Below, piece after piece: positions 1 to 6,965 of a stretch of 37,199 nucleotides of DNA (the first letter of the stretch is position 1; every line of letters begins with the position of its first letter). The notes beneath the pieces are model-generated. The model saw only the letters and a list, made by a program, of their open reading frames with translations, was not told where the DNA came from and ran no database searches. The stretch is taken from assembly GCA_017988135.1 (NCBI GenBank), contig JAGNSI010000005.1, forward strand, positions 1 to 37,199, read 5' to 3'. This DNA comes from Pseudarcicella sp. (lineage in GTDB: Bacteria; Bacteroidota; Bacteroidia; Cytophagales; Spirosomataceae). The position numbers were made by a program, and so were the translations under genes.

Positions 1-1
1 A

Positions 2-457
2 AACGCATTAGCCGAAGTGTTAGAAATAAAACTCATAGAAAAACTCCGTGAAGAAGAAGCTGGCGTATATGGTGTGGGTGTAAATAGCTCTAGTTCGACT
101 ATACCTGCCAAAAGATTCAAATTTGGGATTGGCTTCAATTGTGCCCCCGAAAATGTAGACAAACTGATAAACAAAACTTTAGAAGAAATAAAGTCGCTAC
201 AAACCAAAGGTGCTTTACAAATAGACATAGACAAATTCAAAACCGAAACCAAACGCCAAACCGAATTACAAATTCGAGAAAATGGCTTTTGGTTAGGTTA
301 CTTACAAAGCCAGTACGTAAACAAGTCAGACTTGAAAGATGTATTAAATGAAAATAAATTACTAGAAAAAATCACCCCAAAAAGCACTCAAAATGCAGCT
401 AATTTATACTTATCAAACAATAATATTCGTTTGATAATGTTACCAGAAAAACAATAA
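2..457 (+). CDS. M16 family zinc peptidase, C-terminal fragment (5' end outside window)
   Basis: The reading frame is open from the first bases of the window, so this is the 3' end of a longer gene and the GTG at 17 is not a convincing start. The roughly 150 visible residues look like the last subdomain of insulinase-like M16 peptidases: a REEEAGVYGVGV segment, then an alpha-helical stretch with FNCAPENVDKLI, and a C-terminal end near NNIRLIMLPEKQ. The zinc-binding HXXEH motif belongs in the missing N-terminal half and cannot be checked. In this phylum such proteins are usually periplasmic or secreted two-lobe peptidases of about 900 residues, but the length here is unknown. A strong terminator follows directly. 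The family call is by recognition of sequence character and is fairly confident; substrate is unknown. Confidence 0.75.
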   Translation, partial: NALAEVLEIKLIEKLREEEAGVYGVGVNSSSSTIPAKRFKFGIGFNCAPENVDKLINKTLEEIKSLQTKGALQIDIDKFKTETKRQTELQIRENGFWLGYLQSQYVNKSDLKDVLNENKLLEKITPKSTQNAANLYLSNNNIRLIMLPEKQ

Positions 458-461
458 TCAC

Positions 462-503
462 AAAAAAATCCCTGATTCTTATTTACGAATCAGGGATTTT
501 TTT
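462..503. terminator. Bidirectional intrinsic terminator
   Basis: Perfect 11-bp stem (468-478 with 487-497, ATCCCTGATTC) and an 8-nt loop. It is flanked by A-run 462-467 and T-run 498-503, so it has a U-tract in both directions. It lies between the convergent M16 peptidase and DUF805 genes and probably serves both. Confidence 0.9.
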
Positions 504-515
504 TATAAATTAAGA

Positions 516-875
516 TTAAAATTCTTCCTCTTTAGGATCTGGACCGTATTCATTTTCACCTACATCTCCCTCTGTGCACAATAAAACTAAACTGTAAATC
601 GGAATAAGCAAAAACCAACCACTTTTACCCACATCGTGCATCCTTCTTGCTCCAACAGCTAAAGATGGAATCAAAATCCCAAAAATAACCACAACAAATA
701 GTTCACTGCTACCCATATTAATTCTAACGCCTCCGCCACCGAACAGTAAGCCAATAAAAAATTTAAATAAAAATACCGCTAAAAACAAAAAAAGCTGAAA
801 ATACCAATATTCACTTCTTCTAGCTCTGCCTTTAAAATTGGCATAATTTCTAAAACATTTCAAAAAATAGTTCAT
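516..875 (-). CDS. DUF805 family membrane protein
   Basis: The 119-residue product fits the small DUF805 (YhaH-like) inner-membrane family. It starts with the typical FKGRARRSEYWYF stretch near residues 14-26. Hydrophobic segments follow around residues 27-46 and 59-75, then the conserved GARRMHDVGKSGWF motif near 76-89 and another hydrophobic segment. The C-terminus is short and acidic. Function is not established for the family; an envelope role is only a guess. The gene is monocistronic, convergent with the M16 gene across a shared terminator, and lies about 110 bp downstream of the MBL-fold gene on the same strand. A possible -7 box (TATTTTTG) lies at 957-964. Confidence 0.85.
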   Translation of the reverse strand: MNYFLKCFRNYANFKGRARRSEYWYFQLFLFLAVFLFKFFIGLLFGGGGVRINMGSSELFVVVIFGILIPSLAVGARRMHDVGKSGWFLLIPIYSLVLLCTEGDVGENEYGPDPKEEEF

Positions 876-956
876 ACAAAAAATAGTTAAATTACGACAT
901 TCCTACTCTTTTGGCTTTTCGGCTTCGCCCCGTTTTTGGTGTTGCTGGCTCACAAT

Positions 957-964
957 CAAAAATA
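957..964 (-). promoter_or_regulatory. Possible -7 box for the DUF805 gene
   Basis: Minus-strand TATTTTTG matches the Bacteroidetes TAnnTTTG -7 element about 80 bp upstream of the DUF805 start. No well-spaced -33 TTTG is present (the candidates lie 12 or 24 nt away), so this is weak. Confidence 0.3.
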
Positions 965-985
965 CTGATTTAATTCCAAAAAATA

Positions 986-2386
986 CTACAAAATAACCTC
1001 TTCTTGATGAGCAGGCATATACACATTGTCAAAACCCGCAACTTGTAATTTTTCTTTAAAAATAAGTTGCACATCAGGCTCTCCATGAACCAGAAAAAGC
1101 TTTTTCACTTTCTCTTTATCTTGGCAAGCCAAATAACCCAACATTTCGGAATAATCGGCATGTGCAGAAAACGAATCCATCACTATCACCTCAGCTCGTA
1201 CGTCAAGTTCTTTACCAAATATTTCTACTTTTTTGGCACCAGCCTTTAGTTGTCCACCCAAACTATTGGGCGTAGTATAACCCACCAACAACACCGCACA
1301 GCGAATATCTTCTATATGATTGGCAATATGATGTTTGATACGCCCAGCTTCCGCCATACCCGACGAAGAAATTATAATACATGGCTCATCAGACTCATTC
1401 AATTTTTTCGAATCTTCTGTGCTCGATACATATACCAAATTTTTGAAACCAAAAGCATCGCCATCACCACTGCTCATATATGCCAACACTTCGCTATTGA
1501 AACACTCAGGGTGTTTTTTCATCACCATAGTAGCGTTTACCGAAAGTGGCGAATCTACATATACTTTTATGGCTGGCAATTTACCTTCAGCTTCCAACTG
1601 ATCCAGAGCATATACCAATTCTTGCGTACGGTCTATCGAAAAAGCTGGCACCAGCAATTTACCTTTTTGTTCCACACACACTTTTTGCACAAAAGCCAAT
1701 AAATTTGCCTTTACGTCCAACTCCGAAGCGTGGAGCTTTGAGCCATAAGTTGACTCACAAATAATATAATCTGCTTGCGGAAAAGCCTCTGGCGATTTCA
1801 AAATTTTATCGTTTGGTCTACCAATATCTCCCGAAAAAAACACCTTCACATCTTTTCCATCCGACTCTTTTATGGTTAAGCTCATCGCTGCCGAGCCTAA
1901 AATATGCCCAGTGTCTGTAAAAAACACACTTACTTCATCATTTAGCCAAAAAGTTTCCCGAAAATTCACTGTTTCCATTTGACTAATAGTTTGTTCTACA
2001 TCATCCTGAGAATACAAGTTTTCAAAAAGCTCCTCTCCTCTTTTTGCCCTACGTTTGTTGATTCTTGCCAAATCTGACTCCTGAATTCGAGCCGAATCAC
2101 CCAACAAAATAGTACATAAATCTTTGGTAGCAGCTGTACAAAATATTTTACCTGTATATCCTTTTTTTACCAAACGTGGCAACAAGCCTGTGTGATCTAT
2201 ATGAGCATGCGACAAAATAACAAAATCGAGCTCCGCAGGATTAAAAGCAAAATTTTGATTCAATTCTTGCGTATTTATACCCTGAAACATACCGCAATCC
2301 AACAATATTTTTGTTCCTTTGTCTGTTATTAAAAGGTGTTTAGAACCTGTTACTCTTTGAGCAGCTCCGTGAAATTGTATTTTCAT
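986..2386 (-). CDS. MBL-fold/beta-CASP ribonuclease-like protein (YSH1/CPSF73-type)
   Basis: The 466-residue product carries the full metallo-beta-lactamase plus beta-CASP layout of prokaryotic RNA-processing hydrolases. The zinc motif SHAHIDHTG is near residues 58-66, followed by a metal-binding DTGHILGSA segment, FSGDIG with the bridging Asp, and the beta-CASP entry motif ESTYGSK. Beta-CASP motifs follow in SSSGMAEAGRIKHH and the C-terminal SAHADYSEM. A short RMMBL-like tail with VHGEP ends the protein. All metal ligands expected of an active enzyme appear present. The likely role is endo- or 5'-3' exonucleolytic RNA cleavage in the cytoplasm; the substrate cannot be read from sequence. The gene stands alone, divergent from the small secreted protein gene. 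Confidence 0.9.
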   Translation of the reverse strand: MKIQFHGAAQRVTGSKHLLITDKGTKILLDCGMFQGINTQELNQNFAFNPAELDFVILSHAHIDHTGLLPRLVKKGYTGKIFCTAATKDLCTILLGDSARIQESDLARINKRRAKRGEELFENLYSQDDVEQTISQMETVNFRETFWLNDEVSVFFTDTGHILGSAAMSLTIKESDGKDVKVFFSGDIGRPNDKILKSPEAFPQADYIICESTYGSKLHASELDVKANLLAFVQKVCVEQKGKLLVPAFSIDRTQELVYALDQLEAEGKLPAIKVYVDSPLSVNATMVMKKHPECFNSEVLAYMSSGDGDAFGFKNLVYVSSTEDSKKLNESDEPCIIISSSGMAEAGRIKHHIANHIEDIRCAVLLVGYTTPNSLGGQLKAGAKKVEIFGKELDVRAEVIVMDSFSAHADYSEMLGYLACQDKEKVKKLFLVHGEPDVQLIFKEKLQVAGFDNVYMPAHQEEVIL

Positions 2387-2443
2387 ATTTTCGACTAAAT
2401 ATTTTTTTTACTTTTAGTTTAAATTTCACACAATGATACAAAA

Positions 2444-2472
2444 AAAAGTCCAAAGCTAGGCTTCGGACTTTT
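2444..2472 (-). terminator. Terminator-like hairpin upstream of the MBL-fold gene
   Basis: Arms 2444-2456 and 2460-2472 are 13 bp with one mismatch, which becomes a G-U wobble in minus-strand RNA. The loop is 3 nt and a run of eight U follows on the minus strand. It has the shape of an intrinsic terminator but sits upstream of a gene start rather than after a gene. It overlaps a candidate promoter, so it may instead be an operator-like dyad, a leader attenuator, or a relic of a lost gene. Confidence 0.5.
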
Positions 2473-2480
2473 GCTGACAA
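2451..2480 (-). promoter_or_regulatory. Candidate promoter of the MBL-fold gene
   Basis: On the minus strand TTG (2478-2480), 19 nt, then TAGCTTTG (2451-2458) fits the Bacteroidetes -33/-7 pattern. The -7 box lies inside the inverted repeat at 2444-2472. The predicted leader is about 55-60 nt. Confidence 0.5.
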
Positions 2481-2594
2481 TTGAATGGCGGTTCATTATC
2501 AAAATTTGTTTAAACAATGTATTTTTATTGTTTAATGATTAAATATACTACAATAATTTTATTTTTACAAGAAAACATATAAATATTTCTTATA

Positions 2595-2981
2595 ATGAAA
2601 AAAATATTTCTCCTAAGTATCGTCTTTATCGGATTTCAAACTTTTGCAAAGCAACCTAAAACAGGCAAAAATACGCCCATTAAGCCCATAATTGAGTGTA
2701 AACAAGCAGACTCAACTGCTTACACAGACTATTACGGCAAATACAATATGCCAGCAAATCCATATATAAAATCCATACAAGTTTTCTTCCATAACAATCG
2801 ATTGGTGGGAAAAGCTAATGAATTTCCACAAATGGTAGAACTCAATCAAAACCAAATTGGCGACGAATTCGAGATTGAGCAATTTGGAGCAAAAGTAATT
2901 TTTATTCGAAAATCAGGTTTAGTTTCTGGTGCAAAAATCACCTTTCAAGGGCAAACAATAGAAGGCACCAAAGAAGACTAA
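2595..2981 (+). CDS. Small secreted protein of unknown function
   Basis: The product has 128 residues. Residues 1-19 form a clear Sec signal peptide: Lys-Lys after Met, a hydrophobic core, and probable cleavage after FQTFA. The mature part is basic at first, then has alternating beta-type stretches (IKSIQVFFHNNRLVGKA, EFEIEQFGAKVIFI) suggesting a small beta-rich fold. No lipobox, catalytic motif or known domain is recognised. The stop is 12 bp before the downstream exonuclease start, so the two are probably co-transcribed. That may be the only clue to its setting, since the neighbour should be cytoplasmic. Confidence 0.7.
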   Translation: MKKIFLLSIVFIGFQTFAKQPKTGKNTPIKPIIECKQADSTAYTDYYGKYNMPANPYIKSIQVFFHNNRLVGKANEFPQMVELNQNQIGDEFEIEQFGAKVIFIRKSGLVSGAKITFQGQTIEGTKED

Positions 2982-2993
2982 AGCAAAGTACCG

Positions 2994-3722
2994 ATGGACG
3001 ATTTTTTAAAATCATTAAAAAACACCCTTTTCATAGACATTGAAACCATTTCAGGCACACAGCATTTTAGCGAACTCAACGAACGCATGCAAGCCCAATG
3101 GCGTAGAAAAGCTAATTTTATAGACAACAAAACGCTACTTTCTGAAGAAGAAATGTATTTCGAAAGAGCTGGTATTTATGCCGAATTTGGAAAAATTATT
3201 GCAATTGGCATAGGTTTTATTCACGAAAACGAAGAAAAAGAACTGTCTTTGAAAGTAAAGTGTTTTGCAGGTGATGATGAAAAAAATGTACTTGAAGATT
3301 TTAAACTTTTGCTTGAAAAAAAGTTTAATGCAAAAAAACTAGTTCTTTGTGCACACAATGGCAAAGAGTTTGATTTTCCGTACATCTGCAGAAGAATGCT
3401 GGTAAATCAAATAAAATTACCCGAAACATTGCAGCTGTCAAACAAAAAACCATGGGAAATCATACACAAAGACACATTAGAAATGTGGAAATTTGGAGAT
3501 AAAAAGCACTATATTTCATTAGAATTATTAGCTTCGCTTTTCGATATTCAAAGTTCTAAACAAATACTAAGTGGCGACAAAGTAAACGAAACATATTATC
3601 GAGAAAATAACTTAGCTTTGATAGAAGAATACTGTTTAGAAGATATCATTGTGCTGGCACAGCTATATTTGAAATTCAACTTCCACGAAACGATAGCCGA
3701 AAACAACATTATAAAAACATAG
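2994..3722 (+). CDS. Predicted 3'-5' exonuclease, PolB-proofreading-like (DEDDy type)
   Basis: The 242-residue product shows the three exonuclease motifs of the DnaQ-like/PolB exonuclease superfamily. Exo I is FIDIET with D15 and E17, Exo II is HNGKEFD with N122 and D127, and Exo III is YCLED with Y213 and D217, the DEDDy arrangement. It lacks a polymerase domain and has the length of free-standing predicted PolB-like exonucleases. It is probably a cytoplasmic single-strand DNA or RNA 3'-5' exonuclease; substrate and pathway are unknown. It follows the secreted-protein gene by 12 bp and its stop is one base before the next ATG, so the three genes look like one operon. Confidence 0.85.
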   Translation: MDDFLKSLKNTLFIDIETISGTQHFSELNERMQAQWRRKANFIDNKTLLSEEEMYFERAGIYAEFGKIIAIGIGFIHENEEKELSLKVKCFAGDDEKNVLEDFKLLLEKKFNAKKLVLCAHNGKEFDFPYICRRMLVNQIKLPETLQLSNKKPWEIIHKDTLEMWKFGDKKHYISLELLASLFDIQSSKQILSGDKVNETYYRENNLALIEEYCLEDIIVLAQLYLKFNFHETIAENNIIKT

Positions 3723-3723
3723 A

Positions 3724-4017
3724 ATGGATTTATCAAATAACCATATCATCGAGAATTTTTACCGGCTTTTTCAAACCAAAATTGAAATCACAAAGCTAGA
3801 AATACAAGAAAAAGTAGAAAACACGAGCAAAAAACTCTTTTTAATAATCGCAATTGTTTCAATAGCTTTAATGTCTTTTTTATTTTTATTAATAGGAATA
3901 GCTTTGTACATAAATACCATCATCGGCAATCCATTTGGTGGTTTTTTAATAATAGCATTAATATTGGCATTGGCTAGCGGAATTTTTTACAATAAAAATA
4001 AGCATAATTTAAAATAA
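3724..4017 (+). CDS. Holin-X-like small membrane protein (phage_holin_3_6 type)
   Basis: The 97-residue product has an N-terminal amphipathic, Lys/Glu-rich helix (residues 13-37). Two hydrophobic segments follow (about 38-63 and 69-88), then a short basic tail. This is the layout of the Phage_holin_3_6 / holin-X superfamily, which despite its name is widespread as chromosomal genes of unknown role in Bacteroidetes. The start is one base after the exonuclease stop, indicating translational coupling. No lysis genes lie nearby, so a prophage origin is unlikely. Confidence 0.65.
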   Translation: MDLSNNHIIENFYRLFQTKIEITKLEIQEKVENTSKKLFLIIAIVSIALMSFLFLLIGIALYINTIIGNPFGGFLIIALILALASGIFYNKNKHNLK

Positions 4018-4081
4018 TTTCGTTTCAATTACATTCTTTTCAATATTTAACTTATTTTAGAGAATCACTAAAATTATTTCT

Positions 4082-4089
4082 TAATTTTG
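4082..4089 (+). promoter_or_regulatory. -7 promoter box before the Lys-rich membrane protein
   Basis: TAATTTTG is an exact TAnnTTTG match about 29 bp before the ATG at 4118. Only a degenerate T-rich -33 region (near 4055-4060) precedes it. It suggests a new transcription unit starting here. Confidence 0.45.
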
Positions 4090-4117
4090 TAATCATTACA
4101 AAAAATTATACAAAAAA

Positions 4118-4504
4118 ATGCCGTTAATCAATGTAATGCCAACATCAAAAGTTACCGAAAAGAAAAAAGAACTACTAAGGCACGAAAATGCCTATAAAAT
4201 CGCAATAAATCAGCAACTTATTACCTTGAAAAACCAAAGTCAAAAATGGGGAAAAATAGGAATAATTGCTATAGCTAGTTTAGGAAGTGCTTATTTAGTA
4301 TTCAATCTTTTAAGCGACAAAAAAAAGAAAAAGAAAGAAAAAAAAGAAAGCCCTAAAAGCTTATTGCCAGTAGTTACAAAAACAAAAGAAGACAAAACGT
4401 CATGGCTCGTTCAATCTATAAAAACTATGATGCTCAGCGTATTAATAGCTGTAGTAAAAGGAAAAATAGAAGAAGCACTTGAATATTTGAAAGAAAAAAA
4501 GTAA
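4118..4504 (+). CDS. Small Lys-rich membrane protein of unknown function
   Basis: The 128-residue product has a basic N-terminal segment, one transmembrane helix (about residues 46-66, GKIGIIAIASLGSAYLVFNL), a block of about 13 mostly Lys residues (69-83), and a second moderately hydrophobic helix (about 100-116) ahead of a charged tail. No family was recognised with confidence. The arrangement resembles small Bacteroidetes envelope proteins found next to holin-X-like genes. The poly-Lys block just after the membrane segment suggests a cytoplasmic side that could contact acidic lipids or nucleic acid, which is inference only. Confidence 0.6.
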   Translation: MPLINVMPTSKVTEKKKELLRHENAYKIAINQQLITLKNQSQKWGKIGIIAIASLGSAYLVFNLLSDKKKKKKEKKESPKSLLPVVTKTKEDKTSWLVQSIKTMMLSVLIAVVKGKIEEALEYLKEKK

Positions 4505-4542
4505 ATATTAATACAATAACAACAATCGAAAATTAAAAATTA

Positions 4543-5292
4543 ATGCTAATTGACCAGCTATATCAACAAAAAAATACCCATTCAAAATCTATCGCTATTT
4601 TGATAGATCCAGACAATGTTGATTTAGATAATTTATCATCACTTATCCATAAAGCCATCCAAAACGATGTTGATTATTTTTTTGTAGGAGGAAGCCTAAT
4701 TACGGGCAACCAAATGAAAAAAGTAATACAAAAAATAAAACAAGAAACACAAATACCCGTCATCATTTTCCCTGGCAACAGCTTGCATATCGAAAATAGT
4801 GCAGACGGAATTTTACTTTTATCATTGATTTCTGGTAGAAATCCAGAATTCTTGATTGGTCAGCATGTGATTTCAGCCCCAATTTTAAAACAAAGTGGCT
4901 TGGAAATACTTTCAACTGGTTATATTTTAGTAGATAGCGGCCGCCAAACTACCGTTTCCTACATTTCCAACACCACACCAATTCCTCATGACAAACCTGC
5001 GGTAGCAGCTTGCACGGCACTAGCTGGCGAACAATTGGGACTAAAACTCATTTACCTAGACGGTGGTAGTGGTGCCATAAATCCTGTTTCAGCCGAAATG
5101 ATACTTGCAGTCAAAAAAACCGTCGATTGCCCTGTAATAGTAGGCGGAGGCATAAACACTGTTCAAAAAGCAAAAAATGCATTAGAAGCTGGTGCAGACA
5201 TCATAGTAATAGGCAATGGCATAGAAAAAGACCCTAGCCTTCTCGAAAAAATTGCCATTGAAATAGGACAATTCAAAAAAATGAAAGCATAA
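4543..5292 (+). CDS. Geranylgeranylglyceryl/heptaprenylglyceryl phosphate synthase family protein
   Basis: The 249-residue TIM-barrel protein belongs to the GGGPS/PcrB family, which couples a long isoprenyl diphosphate to sn-glycerol-1-phosphate through an ether bond. Recognisable parts are AILIDPDN near residue 20 (substrate/Mg region), DYFFVGGSLI, the central LSLISGRNPEFLIG segment, YLDGGSGA, and the phosphate-binding loops VIVGGGI and IVIGNGIE. The length fits the Bacteroidetes type (group II) rather than the shorter Bacillus PcrB. This is the first committed step of archaeal-type lipids; its use in bacteria of this phylum is only partly understood. It ends four bases from the convergent mpl stop. 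Confidence 0.88.
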   Translation: MLIDQLYQQKNTHSKSIAILIDPDNVDLDNLSSLIHKAIQNDVDYFFVGGSLITGNQMKKVIQKIKQETQIPVIIFPGNSLHIENSADGILLLSLISGRNPEFLIGQHVISAPILKQSGLEILSTGYILVDSGRQTTVSYISNTTPIPHDKPAVAACTALAGEQLGLKLIYLDGGSGAINPVSAEMILAVKKTVDCPVIVGGGINTVQKAKNALEAGADIIVIGNGIEKDPSLLEKIAIEIGQFKKMKA

Positions 5293-5296
5293 AACA

Positions 5297-6661
5297 CTAA
5301 AGCTGATACATATTTTCTGCCAATTCTTTCAAGTTCATCCCTCCAAAAGTACCAGAAGACATTAAAAGTAAATTTTGATTAGTCCAATCTTGACTCAACA
5401 AAAAAGTGTTCAAATCTGAATTATCTACAAAAACAAGTAAATTATCATTCTTAAAAAAGTTTTTAATCTCACTTGGAAGAATAGTTTCCATATTTTTTTG
5501 CTTTAAAGTATTTGGACTAAAAAATACAATTGCAGTATCGGCACTATCCAACTTTCCAGCATATTCATCCAAAAACACTTTATTCAAACTACTAAAAGTA
5601 TGTAACTCAAAACATGCCACCAATTTCCTATTTGGAAATTGACTCTTAAAAGCCCTTGTAGTAGCTTCTATTTTAGAAGGAGCATGAGCAAAATCCAAAT
5701 AAAAAGCAGAGCTATCCGTTTCTTGAATCAACTGCAATCGCTTAGCGGCACCTTTGAAAGAAGCAATTGCCTCATAAAACTTATCTTCATCTACACCTAT
5801 TTGCTCAAGTACAAGTTTTGCACCCATCAAATTTTTAAGATTATGTTCTCCAAAAACACCTATTTCTACCGCATTTTTATCTTTTTTCAACAAAAAAGTC
5901 TTACCATTTTCTATTTTACTTGCATGCACTTGATAAGGCAGTTTCAGCAAATCACTTTTCAACGACTCGCCTATTTTTTTTACTTCAGCATCGGTTTCAT
6001 CATAAATCAAACAACCAGCCTTCGAAATCATAGACACTAAATTTCCAAATTGAGCTATATAGTCTTCAAAAGTAGGATATACATTAATATGATCCCAAGC
6101 AATACCCGAAATCAAAGCAACATGGGGGCGATAATGAACAAATTTTGGTCTTCTATCTATCGGAGAAGACAAATATTCATCACCTTCTAAAATAATCACT
6201 GGAGCGTCAGAAATTTTTGCCATCGTATCAAATCCATCAATCCTTGCTCCTACCATGTAATCAAAATCTCTTCCAAAAAATTTAAGTACATGCAAAATCA
6301 TAGCCGTAATAGTAGTTTTACCATGACTGCCTGCAATCACAATTCGATGCTTATGCTGAGATTGTAAATAAATAAACTCAGGGTACGAATAAATCTTCAA
6401 ACCAAGCTCTTGGGCTTTCAACAATTCAGGATTATCTATTTTAGCATGCATACCCAAAACAATCGCATCTAAATCAGACGTAATTTTTTCGGGAAACCAT
6501 CCAAACTCAACAGGCAAAAGACCCTTAGCTGCCAACAATGACTTTGAAGGCTCATAAATCTCATCATCAGAACCACTTACAATTACTCCTTTATTATGTA
6601 AATCAAGAGCTATATTATGCATAGCAGCCCCACCAATAGCAATAAAATGTACTTTATTCAT
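5297..6661 (-). CDS. mpl: UDP-N-acetylmuramate:tripeptide ligase (Mpl-like Mur ligase)
   Basis: The 454-residue product is an ATP-dependent Mur ligase of the Mpl branch, which attaches recycled L-Ala-gamma-D-Glu-meso-DAP tripeptide to UDP-MurNAc in the cytoplasm for peptidoglycan reuse. The N-terminal UDP-sugar-binding Rossmann motif is HFIAIGGAAMHNIA (residues 5-18). The ATP loop GSHGKTT is at 111-117. A middle ligase domain with GDEYLSS and a C-terminal domain with LDFAHAPSKIEATTRA follow. MurC is the nearest alternative, but the IGGAAMHN form and the SHGKTT loop favour Mpl. The gene is divergent from the arginine decarboxylase gene and overlaps nothing. Confidence 0.87.
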   Translation of the reverse strand: MNKVHFIAIGGAAMHNIALDLHNKGVIVSGSDDEIYEPSKSLLAAKGLLPVEFGWFPEKITSDLDAIVLGMHAKIDNPELLKAQELGLKIYSYPEFIYLQSQHKHRIVIAGSHGKTTITAMILHVLKFFGRDFDYMVGARIDGFDTMAKISDAPVIILEGDEYLSSPIDRRPKFVHYRPHVALISGIAWDHINVYPTFEDYIAQFGNLVSMISKAGCLIYDETDAEVKKIGESLKSDLLKLPYQVHASKIENGKTFLLKKDKNAVEIGVFGEHNLKNLMGAKLVLEQIGVDEDKFYEAIASFKGAAKRLQLIQETDSSAFYLDFAHAPSKIEATTRAFKSQFPNRKLVACFELHTFSSLNKVFLDEYAGKLDSADTAIVFFSPNTLKQKNMETILPSEIKNFFKNDNLLVFVDNSDLNTFLLSQDWTNQNLLLMSSGTFGGMNLKELAENMYQL

Positions 6662-6965
6662 TATTAAAATATAAAATTGAAAGCCTAAAATGAAACTTTA
6701 AGCTCTATTTTTCAAAACACAGAACCAAACTCAAAAAAGCAAAAAACAAAAAAGCATTATTTATGTTTTAATTACTTGCAAAGGTCATACTTTTAATGCA
6801 CTTTTACACGCTTTTTTGAGAACGAAAACAATAAAATTATGGCAAAATATTTGTGACAAAACAATTCAAAGATTTGAAACAAATAAATACTAAACTCAAA
6901 AAACAAAAGACAAAAATTTTACTAAAAACAAAAACGGCAATATTGTCATAAAATAAGCATAAAGA
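6662..6965. other. Divergent intergenic region between mpl and arginine decarboxylase
   Basis: About 300 bp of very A/T-rich sequence holding the two divergent promoters. No exact TTTG-N20-TAnnTTTG pair, hairpin or small ORF could be supported. A TATTTG at 6849-6854 and an AAAGGTCATA near 6780 are the nearest partial matches. Confidence 0.4.

Noticed and set aside
1250-1702. 150-residue plus-strand ORF
   Set aside because: It is antisense to the conserved MBL-fold gene and has no coding character of its own.
3724-4017. Prophage remnant suggested by a holin-like gene
   Set aside because: No other phage genes, att sites or lysis genes are present; this family is common as chromosomal genes.
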